Of a DNA stretch of 6,384 nucleotides, positions 1 through 6,211 are shown piece after piece (position 1 is the first letter of the stretch; every line of letters begins with the position of its first letter). A program made the position numbers and the translations under genes. This DNA comes from an uncultured Bacteroidota bacterium (lineage in GTDB: Bacteria > Bacteroidota > Bacteroidia > B-17B0 > Aurantibacillaceae), in the NCBI GenBank assembly GCA_937868675.1, contig CALMNJ010000071.1, forward strand, positions 1-6,384, written 5' to 3'. Below the pieces are notes generated by a model, which was given only the letters and a program-made list of their open reading frames with translations, searched no databases and was not told the DNA's origin.

Positions 1-198
1 GCCAGAGGTTTACTGGCAGTTCATGAACAAAACGGCAGTCTGGTATTACAAGACGAATGCAGCATGGAAGAAGCGGCTAAAGGAATGCTCGAGCCCGTTT
101 TTGAAAACGGAAAATTAGTGCGGGATCAATCTCTATCCGAAATCAGAAAAAGAGTAAACGAGCACCTCTCAGCAATTAGCGAAGCGGAGAATGCGTAA
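1..198 (+). CDS. nadV: Nicotinamide phosphoribosyltransferase (NadV/NAMPT-like), C-terminal end only
   Basis: Only the last 65 codons are present; the gene begins outside the window. The open frame runs from base 1 to TAA at 196-198. The visible tail has a GLLAVH strand, a short variable stretch, an EEA helix start, then MLEPVFENGK and SLSEIRKRV. From memory, this order (G-x-L-x-x-H, then VF-x-NGK, then S-x-x-EIRK) fits the C-terminus of nicotinamide phosphoribosyltransferases, which turn nicotinamide and PRPP into NMN for NAD+ salvage. Nicotinate phosphoribosyltransferases end in a related way (LEPVF-x-G-x-L...EIR) and cannot be excluded from a tail this short. Its stop overlaps the start of the macrodomain gene by 8 bases (191-198), so the two are almost certainly co-transcribed. 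An NAD+ salvage enzyme suits a cluster of ADP-ribose-processing genes, because nicotinamide is the leaving group of ADP-ribosylation. The catalytic core lies upstream and cannot be checked. Confidence 0.62.
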   Translation, partial: ARGLLAVHEQNGSLVLQDECSMEEAAKGMLEPVFENGKLVRDQSLSEIRKRVNEHLSAISEAENA

Positions 199-1084
199 CA
201 TCCATTTTATAAAAGCAGATATAACAACGCTTCAGGTAGAGGCCATTGTTAATGCTGCCAACAACTCGATGATGGGCGGTGGCGGCGTGGATGGTGCTAT
301 ACACCGCGCGGCTGGTGCCGAACTTGCGGAGGCCTGCCGTATGCTAAACGGGTGCGCCACCGGTCAGTCAAAAATAACACCGGGCTTTGCCCTGCCTTCA
401 AAATACATCATCCACACGGTTGGGCCCGTATGGAACAACGGCACATCAAACGAAGACGCATTACTGAAATCATGTTACCGCAGCGTACTGGAACTGGCTT
501 TGCAACACAAGGTGCGCAGCATAGCCTTTCCGTCCATAAGCACAGGGGCATACCGTTTTCCGTTTGATCGGGCGGCGGGCATTGCTTACCACACCGTATC
601 TGAATTTTTATCCAAACACACCTTTCCTGAATGTGTTTATTTTGTGTGTTACAACGATGCCGATCTTAAACAATTTGAACGCGTTATCAAAAAAACTAAC
701 ATGAGTACTACAGTATTATACAGGCCTGTGGGGCAGAAAGAATTCGACCTCATTAAAGCGGGCGGATTCCGATTTTTTCCGCCACGCCTGCACTGGCAAC
801 CGATTTTTTATCCGGTTTTGGATTATGAATACGCCTGCACCATAGCGCGCGACTGGAACACGAATGATGCAGCCAACGGAAGCGTTGGTTATGTAACAAA
901 GTTTGAGATTCCAGGCGATTATGCTCATACATTTGAAATACACAATGTGGGGGCCAGCAATCACAACGAACTTTGGGTGCCGGCCAGTGAACTGGAGCAA
1001 TTCAATTCAAAAATTGTGAACGGCATTAAGGTAATAAAAGCCTATTATGGCGAAGATTTTAAAGGCGAACGAATTTATGAATAA
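191..1084 (+). CDS. Macrodomain (YmdB/MacroD type) fused to an ART-like C-terminal domain
   Basis: This is a 297-residue cytoplasmic protein with two domains. Residues 1-168 are a MacroD/YmdB-class macrodomain. They show ADIT (9-12), VNAANN (20-25), GGGGVDGAIHRAAG (29-42), HTVGPVW (75-81) and SISTGAY (115-121), and match E. coli YmdB closely. N24 and D34 correspond to the catalytic Asn/Asp pair, so hydrolysis of O-acetyl-ADP-ribose and removal of mono-ADP-ribose from acidic residues is expected. Residues 171-297 begin MSTTVLYRPVG and contain FPPRLHWQPIFYP, EYACTIARDW and NELWVP. I recall this as a family that also exists as a stand-alone protein, often labelled 'ADP-ribosylation/crystallin J1'. 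The spacing of R178, Y207 or Y214, and E260 resembles the motif layout of ADP-ribosyltransferases, but that assignment is inference. The start at 191 overlaps the upstream stop by 8 bases. Residue M171 (base 701) is a plausible internal start. The macrodomain call is near certain; the activity of the second domain is not. Confidence 0.9.
   Translation: MRNIHFIKADITTLQVEAIVNAANNSMMGGGGVDGAIHRAAGAELAEACRMLNGCATGQSKITPGFALPSKYIIHTVGPVWNNGTSNEDALLKSCYRSVLELALQHKVRSIAFPSISTGAYRFPFDRAAGIAYHTVSEFLSKHTFPECVYFVCYNDADLKQFERVIKKTNMSTTVLYRPVGQKEFDLIKAGGFRFFPPRLHWQPIFYPVLDYEYACTIARDWNTNDAANGSVGYVTKFEIPGDYAHTFEIHNVGASNHNELWVPASELEQFNSKIVNGIKVIKAYYGEDFKGERIYE
689..704 (+). other. A7 tract with flanking out-of-frame stops and ATG at the domain junction
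   Basis: Seven A residues (689-695) are followed by CTAACATGA. In the annotated frame this reads Lys-Lys-Thr-Asn-Met and joins the two domains. One added A would put TAA (697-699) in frame, one base before the ATG at 701. One lost A would put TGA (702-704) in frame, giving a 4-base ATGA overlap. The ATG at 701 is also where the stand-alone version of the second domain is expected to start. The site could be a young gene-fusion scar, a slippage site giving both fused and separate products, or a homopolymer sequencing error. The sequence alone cannot separate these. Confidence 0.5.
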
Positions 1085-2012
1085 GGAATTAGACCGCTGC
1101 AAAGGGGCGCTGCTGGGACTTGCCGCCGGCGATGCGCTGGGAACAACCCTCGAGTTTAAGCGTCCGGGTACATTTACGCCAATTGCCGATATGGTGGGCG
1201 GCGGACCATTTGCTTTAGCGCCCGGACAATGGACCGACGATACATCCATGGCACTTTGTTTGGCCGACAGTTTAATCGAAACCGAATGCTTCGATGCCTT
1301 TGATCAGCTCGACCGATACCTAAGGTGGTATCGCGAAGGGTACAACAGCAGCAATGGTACCTGTTTTGATATTGGCAACGCTACAAGACAAGCGCTTTTT
1401 GCTTACAACAGTTCGGGGCAGCCGTATTGTGGCGACACGTCGCGTCACTCGGCAGGCAATGGTTCTATTATGCGCCTGGCCCCCATTGCGGTTTTTTATT
1501 ATAAAAATCACCGCGAACTTGATTACCGCGCCGCCCTGTCGTCGAAAACAACGCATGCAGCGCCGCAGTGCATTGCCGCCTGCCGCTACATGGCCGGCCT
1601 TATTGCAGGCGCCATAACAGGTGTGAGTAAGGAGGAACTTTTGAGCGAGTGTTATTCGCCATTAAAAGAATTATGGGACATTGAGCCCATGGACGAACCT
1701 GTGCTTGAAGTGGCATTGGGTTCGTTTAAAAACAATCGGCCGCCACAAATTTACGGCTCGGGTTATGTGGTGAAAACACTGGAAGCTGCCTTGTGGGCCT
1801 TTTATAACACGAGCGATTTTGAAAGCGGCGCTCTGAAAGTGGTAAATCTTGGCGACGATGCTGACAGTACCGGAGCTGTGTACGGACAAATTGCCGGGGC
1901 TTACTATGGTATGAGTGGCATCCCCGAAAAATGGCGGAAGAAAATTTTCAGGGCATTAGACATCGAAGTCAGCGCCGAATGCCTGTATAATCTGGCACAA
2001 AAAAACGCCTAA
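1077..2012 (+). CDS. ADP-ribosylglycohydrolase (ARH/DraG family)
   Basis: The product is 311 residues, a usual size for the family, and hydrolyses ADP-ribose from modified proteins or other acceptors using two metal ions (typically Mg or Mn). The hallmarks are intact: GALLGLAAGDALG (10-22), WTDDTSMAL (52-60) with the metal-binding T53-D54-D55, GNGSIMR (127-133), and GDDADSTG (259-266) with D261 and D263, followed by an AVYGQIAGA helix. No signal peptide or membrane segment is seen, so it should be cytoplasmic. I chose ATG 1077 over the in-frame ATG at 1047. It places the conserved N-terminal strand directly after Met-Asn-Lys-Glu, and it overlaps the previous stop by 8 bases (ATGAATAA), copying the junction at 191-198. 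The substrate (Arg, Ser, Asn, nucleic acid or free ADP-ribose derivative) cannot be told from motifs alone. Together with the macrodomain it gives the operon two ADP-ribose erasers of unrelated fold. Confidence 0.93.
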   Translation: MNKELDRCKGALLGLAAGDALGTTLEFKRPGTFTPIADMVGGGPFALAPGQWTDDTSMALCLADSLIETECFDAFDQLDRYLRWYREGYNSSNGTCFDIGNATRQALFAYNSSGQPYCGDTSRHSAGNGSIMRLAPIAVFYYKNHRELDYRAALSSKTTHAAPQCIAACRYMAGLIAGAITGVSKEELLSECYSPLKELWDIEPMDEPVLEVALGSFKNNRPPQIYGSGYVVKTLEAALWAFYNTSDFESGALKVVNLGDDADSTGAVYGQIAGAYYGMSGIPEKWRKKIFRALDIEVSAECLYNLAQKNA

Positions 2013-2164
2013 AAACCCGGCAGTAAAAGGCCTACAGAACGACTGCCCTTTCGCCACCTGGTTGAAAGCGATACCAACCCTTAGCTTACTGTACATAAAA
2101 TGCTCATAAGTAGGCTGGTGTTTTTATGCTCCTAATTTTATTTTTATTGGTTAGAGTGCAGCGT
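2013..2164 (+). other. Intergenic spacer with a weak inverted repeat
   Basis: This 152-base gap separates the ADP-ribose operon from the PD40 gene. A perfect 6-bp inverted repeat, GGCAGT (2019-2024) and ACTGCC (2042-2047), encloses a 17-base loop just after the ARH stop. Only three T residues follow it, so it is at best a poor intrinsic terminator. The 3' half is T-rich. TAATTTTA at 2133-2140 resembles the Bacteroidota -7 element TAnnTTTG at all but the last position, but no matching TTTG -33 element sits at the right distance, so I do not call a promoter. An in-frame ATG at 2126 falls inside this stretch and would extend the next gene by 13 codons. Confidence 0.35.
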
Positions 2165-4528
2165 ATGCTTCATAAAGCATGGCTTTTTTTGCTATTGCTA
2201 TCGGCAAGTCCGGTTGTTGGGCAACTCATGAATTTGCGCAACTGGAAAAAAACCGAGCGCGACTCCCTGAGTCAGGCACTGGCGCTGTATGAAGAAAAAA
2301 AACCACTGCAGGCTCTGCCAATTTTCGAAACCATTTTAATTAATCATCCCAACGAAGAATTTCTGAAATTCAGTTACGCGAAGTGTGCCCTGCTTAGTCC
2401 CGAAAAACAAACCGAAGCTTACCGTAACCTGACCGAGGTTTACGGTAAAAACCACAAGGCACCCGATATACAATATTACCTGGCGCTTGCCGGTTATTAC
2501 AATCAGAATTTCGACGAGGCCTTTAATTATGTTAATGCTTATCTTGCCGGGCGCAAGGTGCAGCCCGAGGCGCGGCGAAATGCCGAAGCGTTGAAGCGCA
2601 GTATTAACTATGCCCGCTATTACTCCACGCACCCTACACGCGCCAAAATTTTTAATCTGGGCCGCGAATTTAATTCAGGAGGTAGTGAGTTTGTTCCCGT
2701 AATCAGTGCCGCCGAAACACAACTATATTACAATTACTCTACATCGGGGCTTCTTACAAGCGACACGGTTTTTTGGGCTCAGAAATCGGAAGATGAATTT
2801 TTAACACCCCAGCCCATCGAGCCTGGCTCTGTGCCGGCAGGTTTTCAGGTGCTGAACCTGAGCAACGATGCACAGATTCTTTTTTTGCGACACAACACGC
2901 CTGAAGGCAAAACAGATTTGTTTTACAGCCGCCACAACGGGCATGGTTATGGCGCTCCGCAAAAAATAAAAGGCGATGTAAACAGTTCCTGGCATGAAAA
3001 CTATTGTTCGCTTTCGCCCGACGGACAAACTCTGTACTTCAGCAGCGACCGGCTGGGTGGTCGTGGGGGTTCGGATTTATACAGCGCACAGCTTTCGTCC
3101 GACTCATTGTGGGTTAACATCCGCAACCTCGGCGATTCGGTAAACACGGCATACGACGAAGAATCACCATTCATCCACGCCGATGGAAGAACGCTTTTTT
3201 TCAGCTCCAGAGGGCTCAGCAGCATGGGAGGATTTGATGTCTTCAAGGCCCAGTTAAGCCCAGGCGACTCCACGTTCAGAAAAGCCGAAAACCTTGGGTA
3301 TCCGGTTAATTCCGTACTGGATGATATTTATTTTGTTATTTCGGCCGATTCGTACAACGCGTATTTTACGAGCAACCGGCGCGAGGGCCGCGGGCAATGG
3401 GATATTTATCATGCCGAAACCAATTTCAGGGGTCAGCGTCCGTCGCTTTGTTTGCTGCGCGGTAAAGTGAGTTTTAATGGCGAACCGGCAGCGGCAAAAA
3501 TCACCGTTTGGAGCAGCACTTCAAAACCCTTTGCCACATTTTTTGCCAACCCAGCCAGCGGCCAATACCTGGTGGCCCTTCCCACCGGCAAAGAATACCG
3601 GCTCGAGTACCAACTCAGCAACACGGGCTCGCAAAAAGTAAATGTGGATTTGCTTGACATGACCGGGTTTGTTGAGAAGATAAAAAATGTGCGCATGGAA
3701 GATGTGCCGGCATCATCCAACACGGTAAACGAAGCCCACAGCCAGCCTGAACGGACGGTTGCGCCCAAAGCCCCGGTAAAAGTGAGCGTGCAGCCTGTGG
3801 TGAAAGACAATCCTCAAATCAGTGCAACAGAAAGCCATCATACAAACGAACACCATAGCGATGCGCACAAGGTGCATCATGCCGAATACAAAAACATTAA
3901 ACCCGATCAGTTGAGGCTGGAAACAGAAGCCACCGTTTACGCCGAGGAGGAGTCGATGTTTATTCCAAACACGGCGCACAGTGACCAAAACCATAAAAAA
4001 GTAAAAACACTCAGCGATTCGGAACGGAAACAAGCTAATACAGATGCACAGCTGATCAGCGAAACAACAGCCACCAGCTCACCGTCGGAACCTATTGTAA
4101 AAGATGTGGCGCCACCCACAAAAACCTTAACCAGTGAAAAAACAAGCGAACCGGGACATAGTGCAACATTGCCTAATGATGGATTTGAACCCAACACGGA
4201 GGCTCAGGAAAAAATGATGGCCAATGCTTTCCGCTACGGCAACATCTGCTACGATTCGCTGGAGTTCAGGGTGCAGGTGGCAGCCTTTAAAGGCAACGAA
4301 CATTACTTTTTCCCGCGCCTCGAAAAATTTGGCAAAGTAGAAAAGATAGAGCTGGGCGACGGCTACAAACGCATTATGCTGGGCGGAAGCTTTAAAACCT
4401 ATGGCCGTGCCTTTGCCTACGCCAAAAAAATAATCCGTTCGGGGCACGACGATGTTTACATTGTAGTAGTTTATAAAGGCTACCGCTACACGGTGGAGGA
4501 TCTTGAAGAGATTGGCATTTTCAGATAA
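2165..4528 (+). CDS. Secreted TPR / PD40 propeller / CRD protein with C-terminal SPOR-like domain
   Basis: I start at ATG 2165 (787 residues) because it gives a textbook signal peptide, MLHKAWLFLLLLSASPVVG, cut before Gln. The ATG at 2126 would add a second hydrophobic run ahead of it. There is no lipobox Cys, so the product is probably periplasmic or attached to the outer envelope. Domains in order: TPR-like helices (about 30-150); a PD40/WD40-like beta-propeller (about 165-420) with clear blades such as SPDGQTLYFSSD (about 285) and HADGRTLFFSSR (about 338), each ending in a GGSDLY or GGFDVF motif; a carboxypeptidase-regulatory-like beta-sandwich (about 431-513); a polar, low-complexity linker (514-687) with a His cluster near 556-575; and a C-terminal SPOR-like domain (about 698-787) with FRVQVAAF, LGDGYKRIMLG and a final IVVVYKGYR strand. 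SPOR domains bind septal or denuded peptidoglycan. The layout recalls PorE-type proteins that anchor envelope machines, here with SPOR in place of OmpA-C. It ends 10 bases from a convergent gene. The exact role is unknown. Confidence 0.85.
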   Translation: MLHKAWLFLLLLSASPVVGQLMNLRNWKKTERDSLSQALALYEEKKPLQALPIFETILINHPNEEFLKFSYAKCALLSPEKQTEAYRNLTEVYGKNHKAPDIQYYLALAGYYNQNFDEAFNYVNAYLAGRKVQPEARRNAEALKRSINYARYYSTHPTRAKIFNLGREFNSGGSEFVPVISAAETQLYYNYSTSGLLTSDTVFWAQKSEDEFLTPQPIEPGSVPAGFQVLNLSNDAQILFLRHNTPEGKTDLFYSRHNGHGYGAPQKIKGDVNSSWHENYCSLSPDGQTLYFSSDRLGGRGGSDLYSAQLSSDSLWVNIRNLGDSVNTAYDEESPFIHADGRTLFFSSRGLSSMGGFDVFKAQLSPGDSTFRKAENLGYPVNSVLDDIYFVISADSYNAYFTSNRREGRGQWDIYHAETNFRGQRPSLCLLRGKVSFNGEPAAAKITVWSSTSKPFATFFANPASGQYLVALPTGKEYRLEYQLSNTGSQKVNVDLLDMTGFVEKIKNVRMEDVPASSNTVNEAHSQPERTVAPKAPVKVSVQPVVKDNPQISATESHHTNEHHSDAHKVHHAEYKNIKPDQLRLETEATVYAEEESMFIPNTAHSDQNHKKVKTLSDSERKQANTDAQLISETTATSSPSEPIVKDVAPPTKTLTSEKTSEPGHSATLPNDGFEPNTEAQEKMMANAFRYGNICYDSLEFRVQVAAFKGNEHYFFPRLEKFGKVEKIELGDGYKRIMLGGSFKTYGRAFAYAKKIIRSGHDDVYIVVVYKGYRYTVEDLEEIGIFR

Positions 4529-4538
4529 ACCGTGCCAC

Positions 4539-5594
4539 TTAAAACGATTCGCCGAAGGCCACGTAAAAACCTTTGTTCCCGTTCTGGCCCACTGCGTAAT
4601 CGAGCCTTAAATTAGTTCGCTCCGATTTATCCATTAATATACGCAAGCCGCCACCCACATTGTATTTAAAATTGGATGCGATAAACTGATTGGCACCGGA
4701 GTAATTTACTGACCATCCACCAAAACAGGCCAGGCCAATGCGCCACACAATCGGGAAACGAAACTCACCCTGAATCGTGCTGAGGCCATTATTACGGTAG
4801 CGACCATAATAGTAGCCACGAACAAAATGATCGCCACCCAGAAACGGGTAAGCAAAAAAAGGAAGACTTCCGGGCGACACATAATTTACAAAGCGCCCAG
4901 CCATTGTAAAACGTTTGCGCCAGGTTTTATAGGCTCTGAGGTCAACAAGCGACTCCATATAATTATTCTTTGAAAGGTTGTAGCCTAAGCTAAGCAGGGC
5001 ATAATGCCCTTCGCTGGCGCTGAGCAGGCTGTTGCGGTTTTCTTTAAGCAGGGCTAAACCACCGCCACTGATTTTTTTTGAGCTGAGTTCGGGAAAGTAT
5101 TTTTCGGTTTCGTTGTAATTGACGTTGTCATATTGAATATGCTGTATCCATCCTCCCACAAAAAGTTTATTCCTGATCTTGCGGTAAAGGTGGCCTTCCA
5201 ACACAACACGGTTGCTGTTAAAACTGAGCTCATTGCTATCGGGTGTTTGAGGACCGATGCCATAGTAGAGGTCAGGATATTTTGAATAAACAAGCTGCCC
5301 TTTAGTGAACCACCGTTCGTGGTTAAAGAAATAATTCCAATTGCTTTCGGCTATTATTTGCTTGCGCCATGTGTAAGTAAACTTCAGTTTAACATTCGAT
5401 GTACGGGTGGCGCCGGCTTCTTTTGGTTTGATTGTAAAAAGTGCCACAGCACCCACATAGGTGGTAGTTTCGGGCGAGTAGCCGAAGGATGGTACGGGCA
5501 ACACGCCTATACGCCGCGTGTTAGTGCTGTCTTGCGCATAAAAGGCATGGCCGTGTATAAGCAGCAGAACGCCTATTATTAAACACCGGCTCAT
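4539..5594 (-). CDS. POTRA-less Omp85/BamA-type outer-membrane beta-barrel
   Basis: The product is 351 residues. A signal peptide covers residues 1-20 (hydrophobic LIIGVLLLI, then YA before Q21). The remainder reads as alternating amphipathic strands ending in Phe, as outer-membrane barrels do. Omp85 hallmarks are visible: LGGDHFVRGY (252-261), the VRG-F/Y tip of the L6 loop; GEFRFP (276-281); and GGGLR (314-318) followed by NLRLDYAVG (328-336) in the last strands. After the signal peptide only about 15 residues precede the first barrel-like strands, so no POTRA domain fits. That makes this a barrel-only member, unlike BamA or TamA, and also lacking a patatin domain. Such short forms are often annotated 'BamA/TamA family outer membrane protein' in Bacteroidota; their substrate is mostly unknown. 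ATG at 5594-5592 overlaps the stop of the upstream VTT gene (ATGA), so it is the second gene of a leftward operon. The stop faces the PD40 gene across 10 bases. Confidence 0.85.
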   Translation of the reverse strand: MSRCLIIGVLLLIHGHAFYAQDSTNTRRIGVLPVPSFGYSPETTTYVGAVALFTIKPKEAGATRTSNVKLKFTYTWRKQIIAESNWNYFFNHERWFTKGQLVYSKYPDLYYGIGPQTPDSNELSFNSNRVVLEGHLYRKIRNKLFVGGWIQHIQYDNVNYNETEKYFPELSSKKISGGGLALLKENRNSLLSASEGHYALLSLGYNLSKNNYMESLVDLRAYKTWRKRFTMAGRFVNYVSPGSLPFFAYPFLGGDHFVRGYYYGRYRNNGLSTIQGEFRFPIVWRIGLACFGGWSVNYSGANQFIASNFKYNVGGGLRILMDKSERTNLRLDYAVGQNGNKGFYVAFGESF

Positions 5595-6211
5595 GCCTGT
5601 CTGTTTTTAAATAACATTTTGCCGGCAAACCAGAACAGAGCCGAAATAAGAAGCGAGCAAGCAAAAGAAATGAAGAAGGTGTTTTGATTGTAACCAAGGC
5701 TGCCACAAAATGCATATAACAAACAAAGCGGCACATAACCTGCGAGGTTGAGCATGATGTAACGTCGGAAGGGCATTTTGTTATACCCACAAACAATACA
5801 AACAGCTTCCGAAAGAATTGGAATGCCACGGGTGATGAGGATAGATACCGGGCCATACTTTTCAATAACGCTGCGTGCTTTTTCGTTGTCGTTATTTTTA
5901 AACCCTAACGAAGTAAGACTGCCCAGATAATACCCAATGGTGGATGAAATAAGAAGCGCCGTGAGCGAAACCACAGAGCCGTAAAACGTTCCGAGTACAA
6001 ATCCGTTTACGTACATAACAATACTGGATGGTACGGGCAGCACAATATCAGAAGCAAGAACCAGGCAGCTTACCAGAGCGAAAAGCGAAGCATTGGAACT
6101 GAGTTGATTTAACAGGTTAGAGAAAAAAACCTCAAGATTTTGAAACAGCAAAAAAACAACAATGATAAGTGCAACCGTAATTAAAAAAGGTAAAGTAATG
6201 GCTCTGTTCAT
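5591..6211 (-). CDS. VTT-domain (DedA/TVP38/TMEM64 superfamily) inner-membrane protein
   Basis: The product is 206 residues with about six hydrophobic segments, sited in the inner membrane. The VTT (SNARE-associated) signature is present: LPVPSS followed by a Gly-rich re-entrant segment (NGFVLGTFYGS), then a helix ending in TIGYYLG, then ITRGIPILSEAVCIVCG and a GYVPLCLLYAFCGSLGY helix pair. The conserved Arg of the second half (RGIP) is kept. Members of this superfamily move or scramble phospholipids or carrier lipids such as undecaprenyl phosphate, or support proton-dependent envelope homeostasis; which applies here cannot be read from the sequence. I start at ATG 6211. A TTG three codons upstream (6220) is in frame but weaker, with nothing beside it that favours initiation. 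The TGA stop (5593-5591) shares bases with the ATG of the Omp85-like gene, so the two proteins are probably made together, one for each membrane. Confidence 0.85.
   Translation of the reverse strand: MNRAITLPFLITVALIIVVFLLFQNLEVFFSNLLNQLSSNASLFALVSCLVLASDIVLPVPSSIVMYVNGFVLGTFYGSVVSLTALLISSTIGYYLGSLTSLGFKNNDNEKARSVIEKYGPVSILITRGIPILSEAVCIVCGYNKMPFRRYIMLNLAGYVPLCLLYAFCGSLGYNQNTFFISFACSLLISALFWFAGKMLFKNRQA

Noticed and set aside
1047..1076. Earlier in-frame ATG for the ADP-ribosylglycohydrolase.
   Set aside because: It would overlap the macro gene by 38 bases and add ten residues not expected before the conserved N-terminal strand; 1077 repeats the 8-base overlap seen at the first junction.
2019..2047. 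Inverted repeat GGCAGT/ACTGCC as an intrinsic terminator of the ADP-ribose operon.
   Set aside because: A six-pair stem with a 17-base loop and only three T residues after it is too weak to call as a terminator; it is mentioned in the spacer entry only.
2133..2140. TAATTTTA as a Bacteroidota -7 promoter element.
   Set aside because: The last base of the consensus is wrong and no TTTG -33 element is found about 19-21 bases upstream; T-rich intergenic DNA gives such matches by chance.
2126..2164. Upstream in-frame ATG that would give the PD40 protein 13 more residues.
   Set aside because: It adds a second hydrophobic stretch before a complete signal peptide that begins cleanly at 2165, and no initiation signal favours it.
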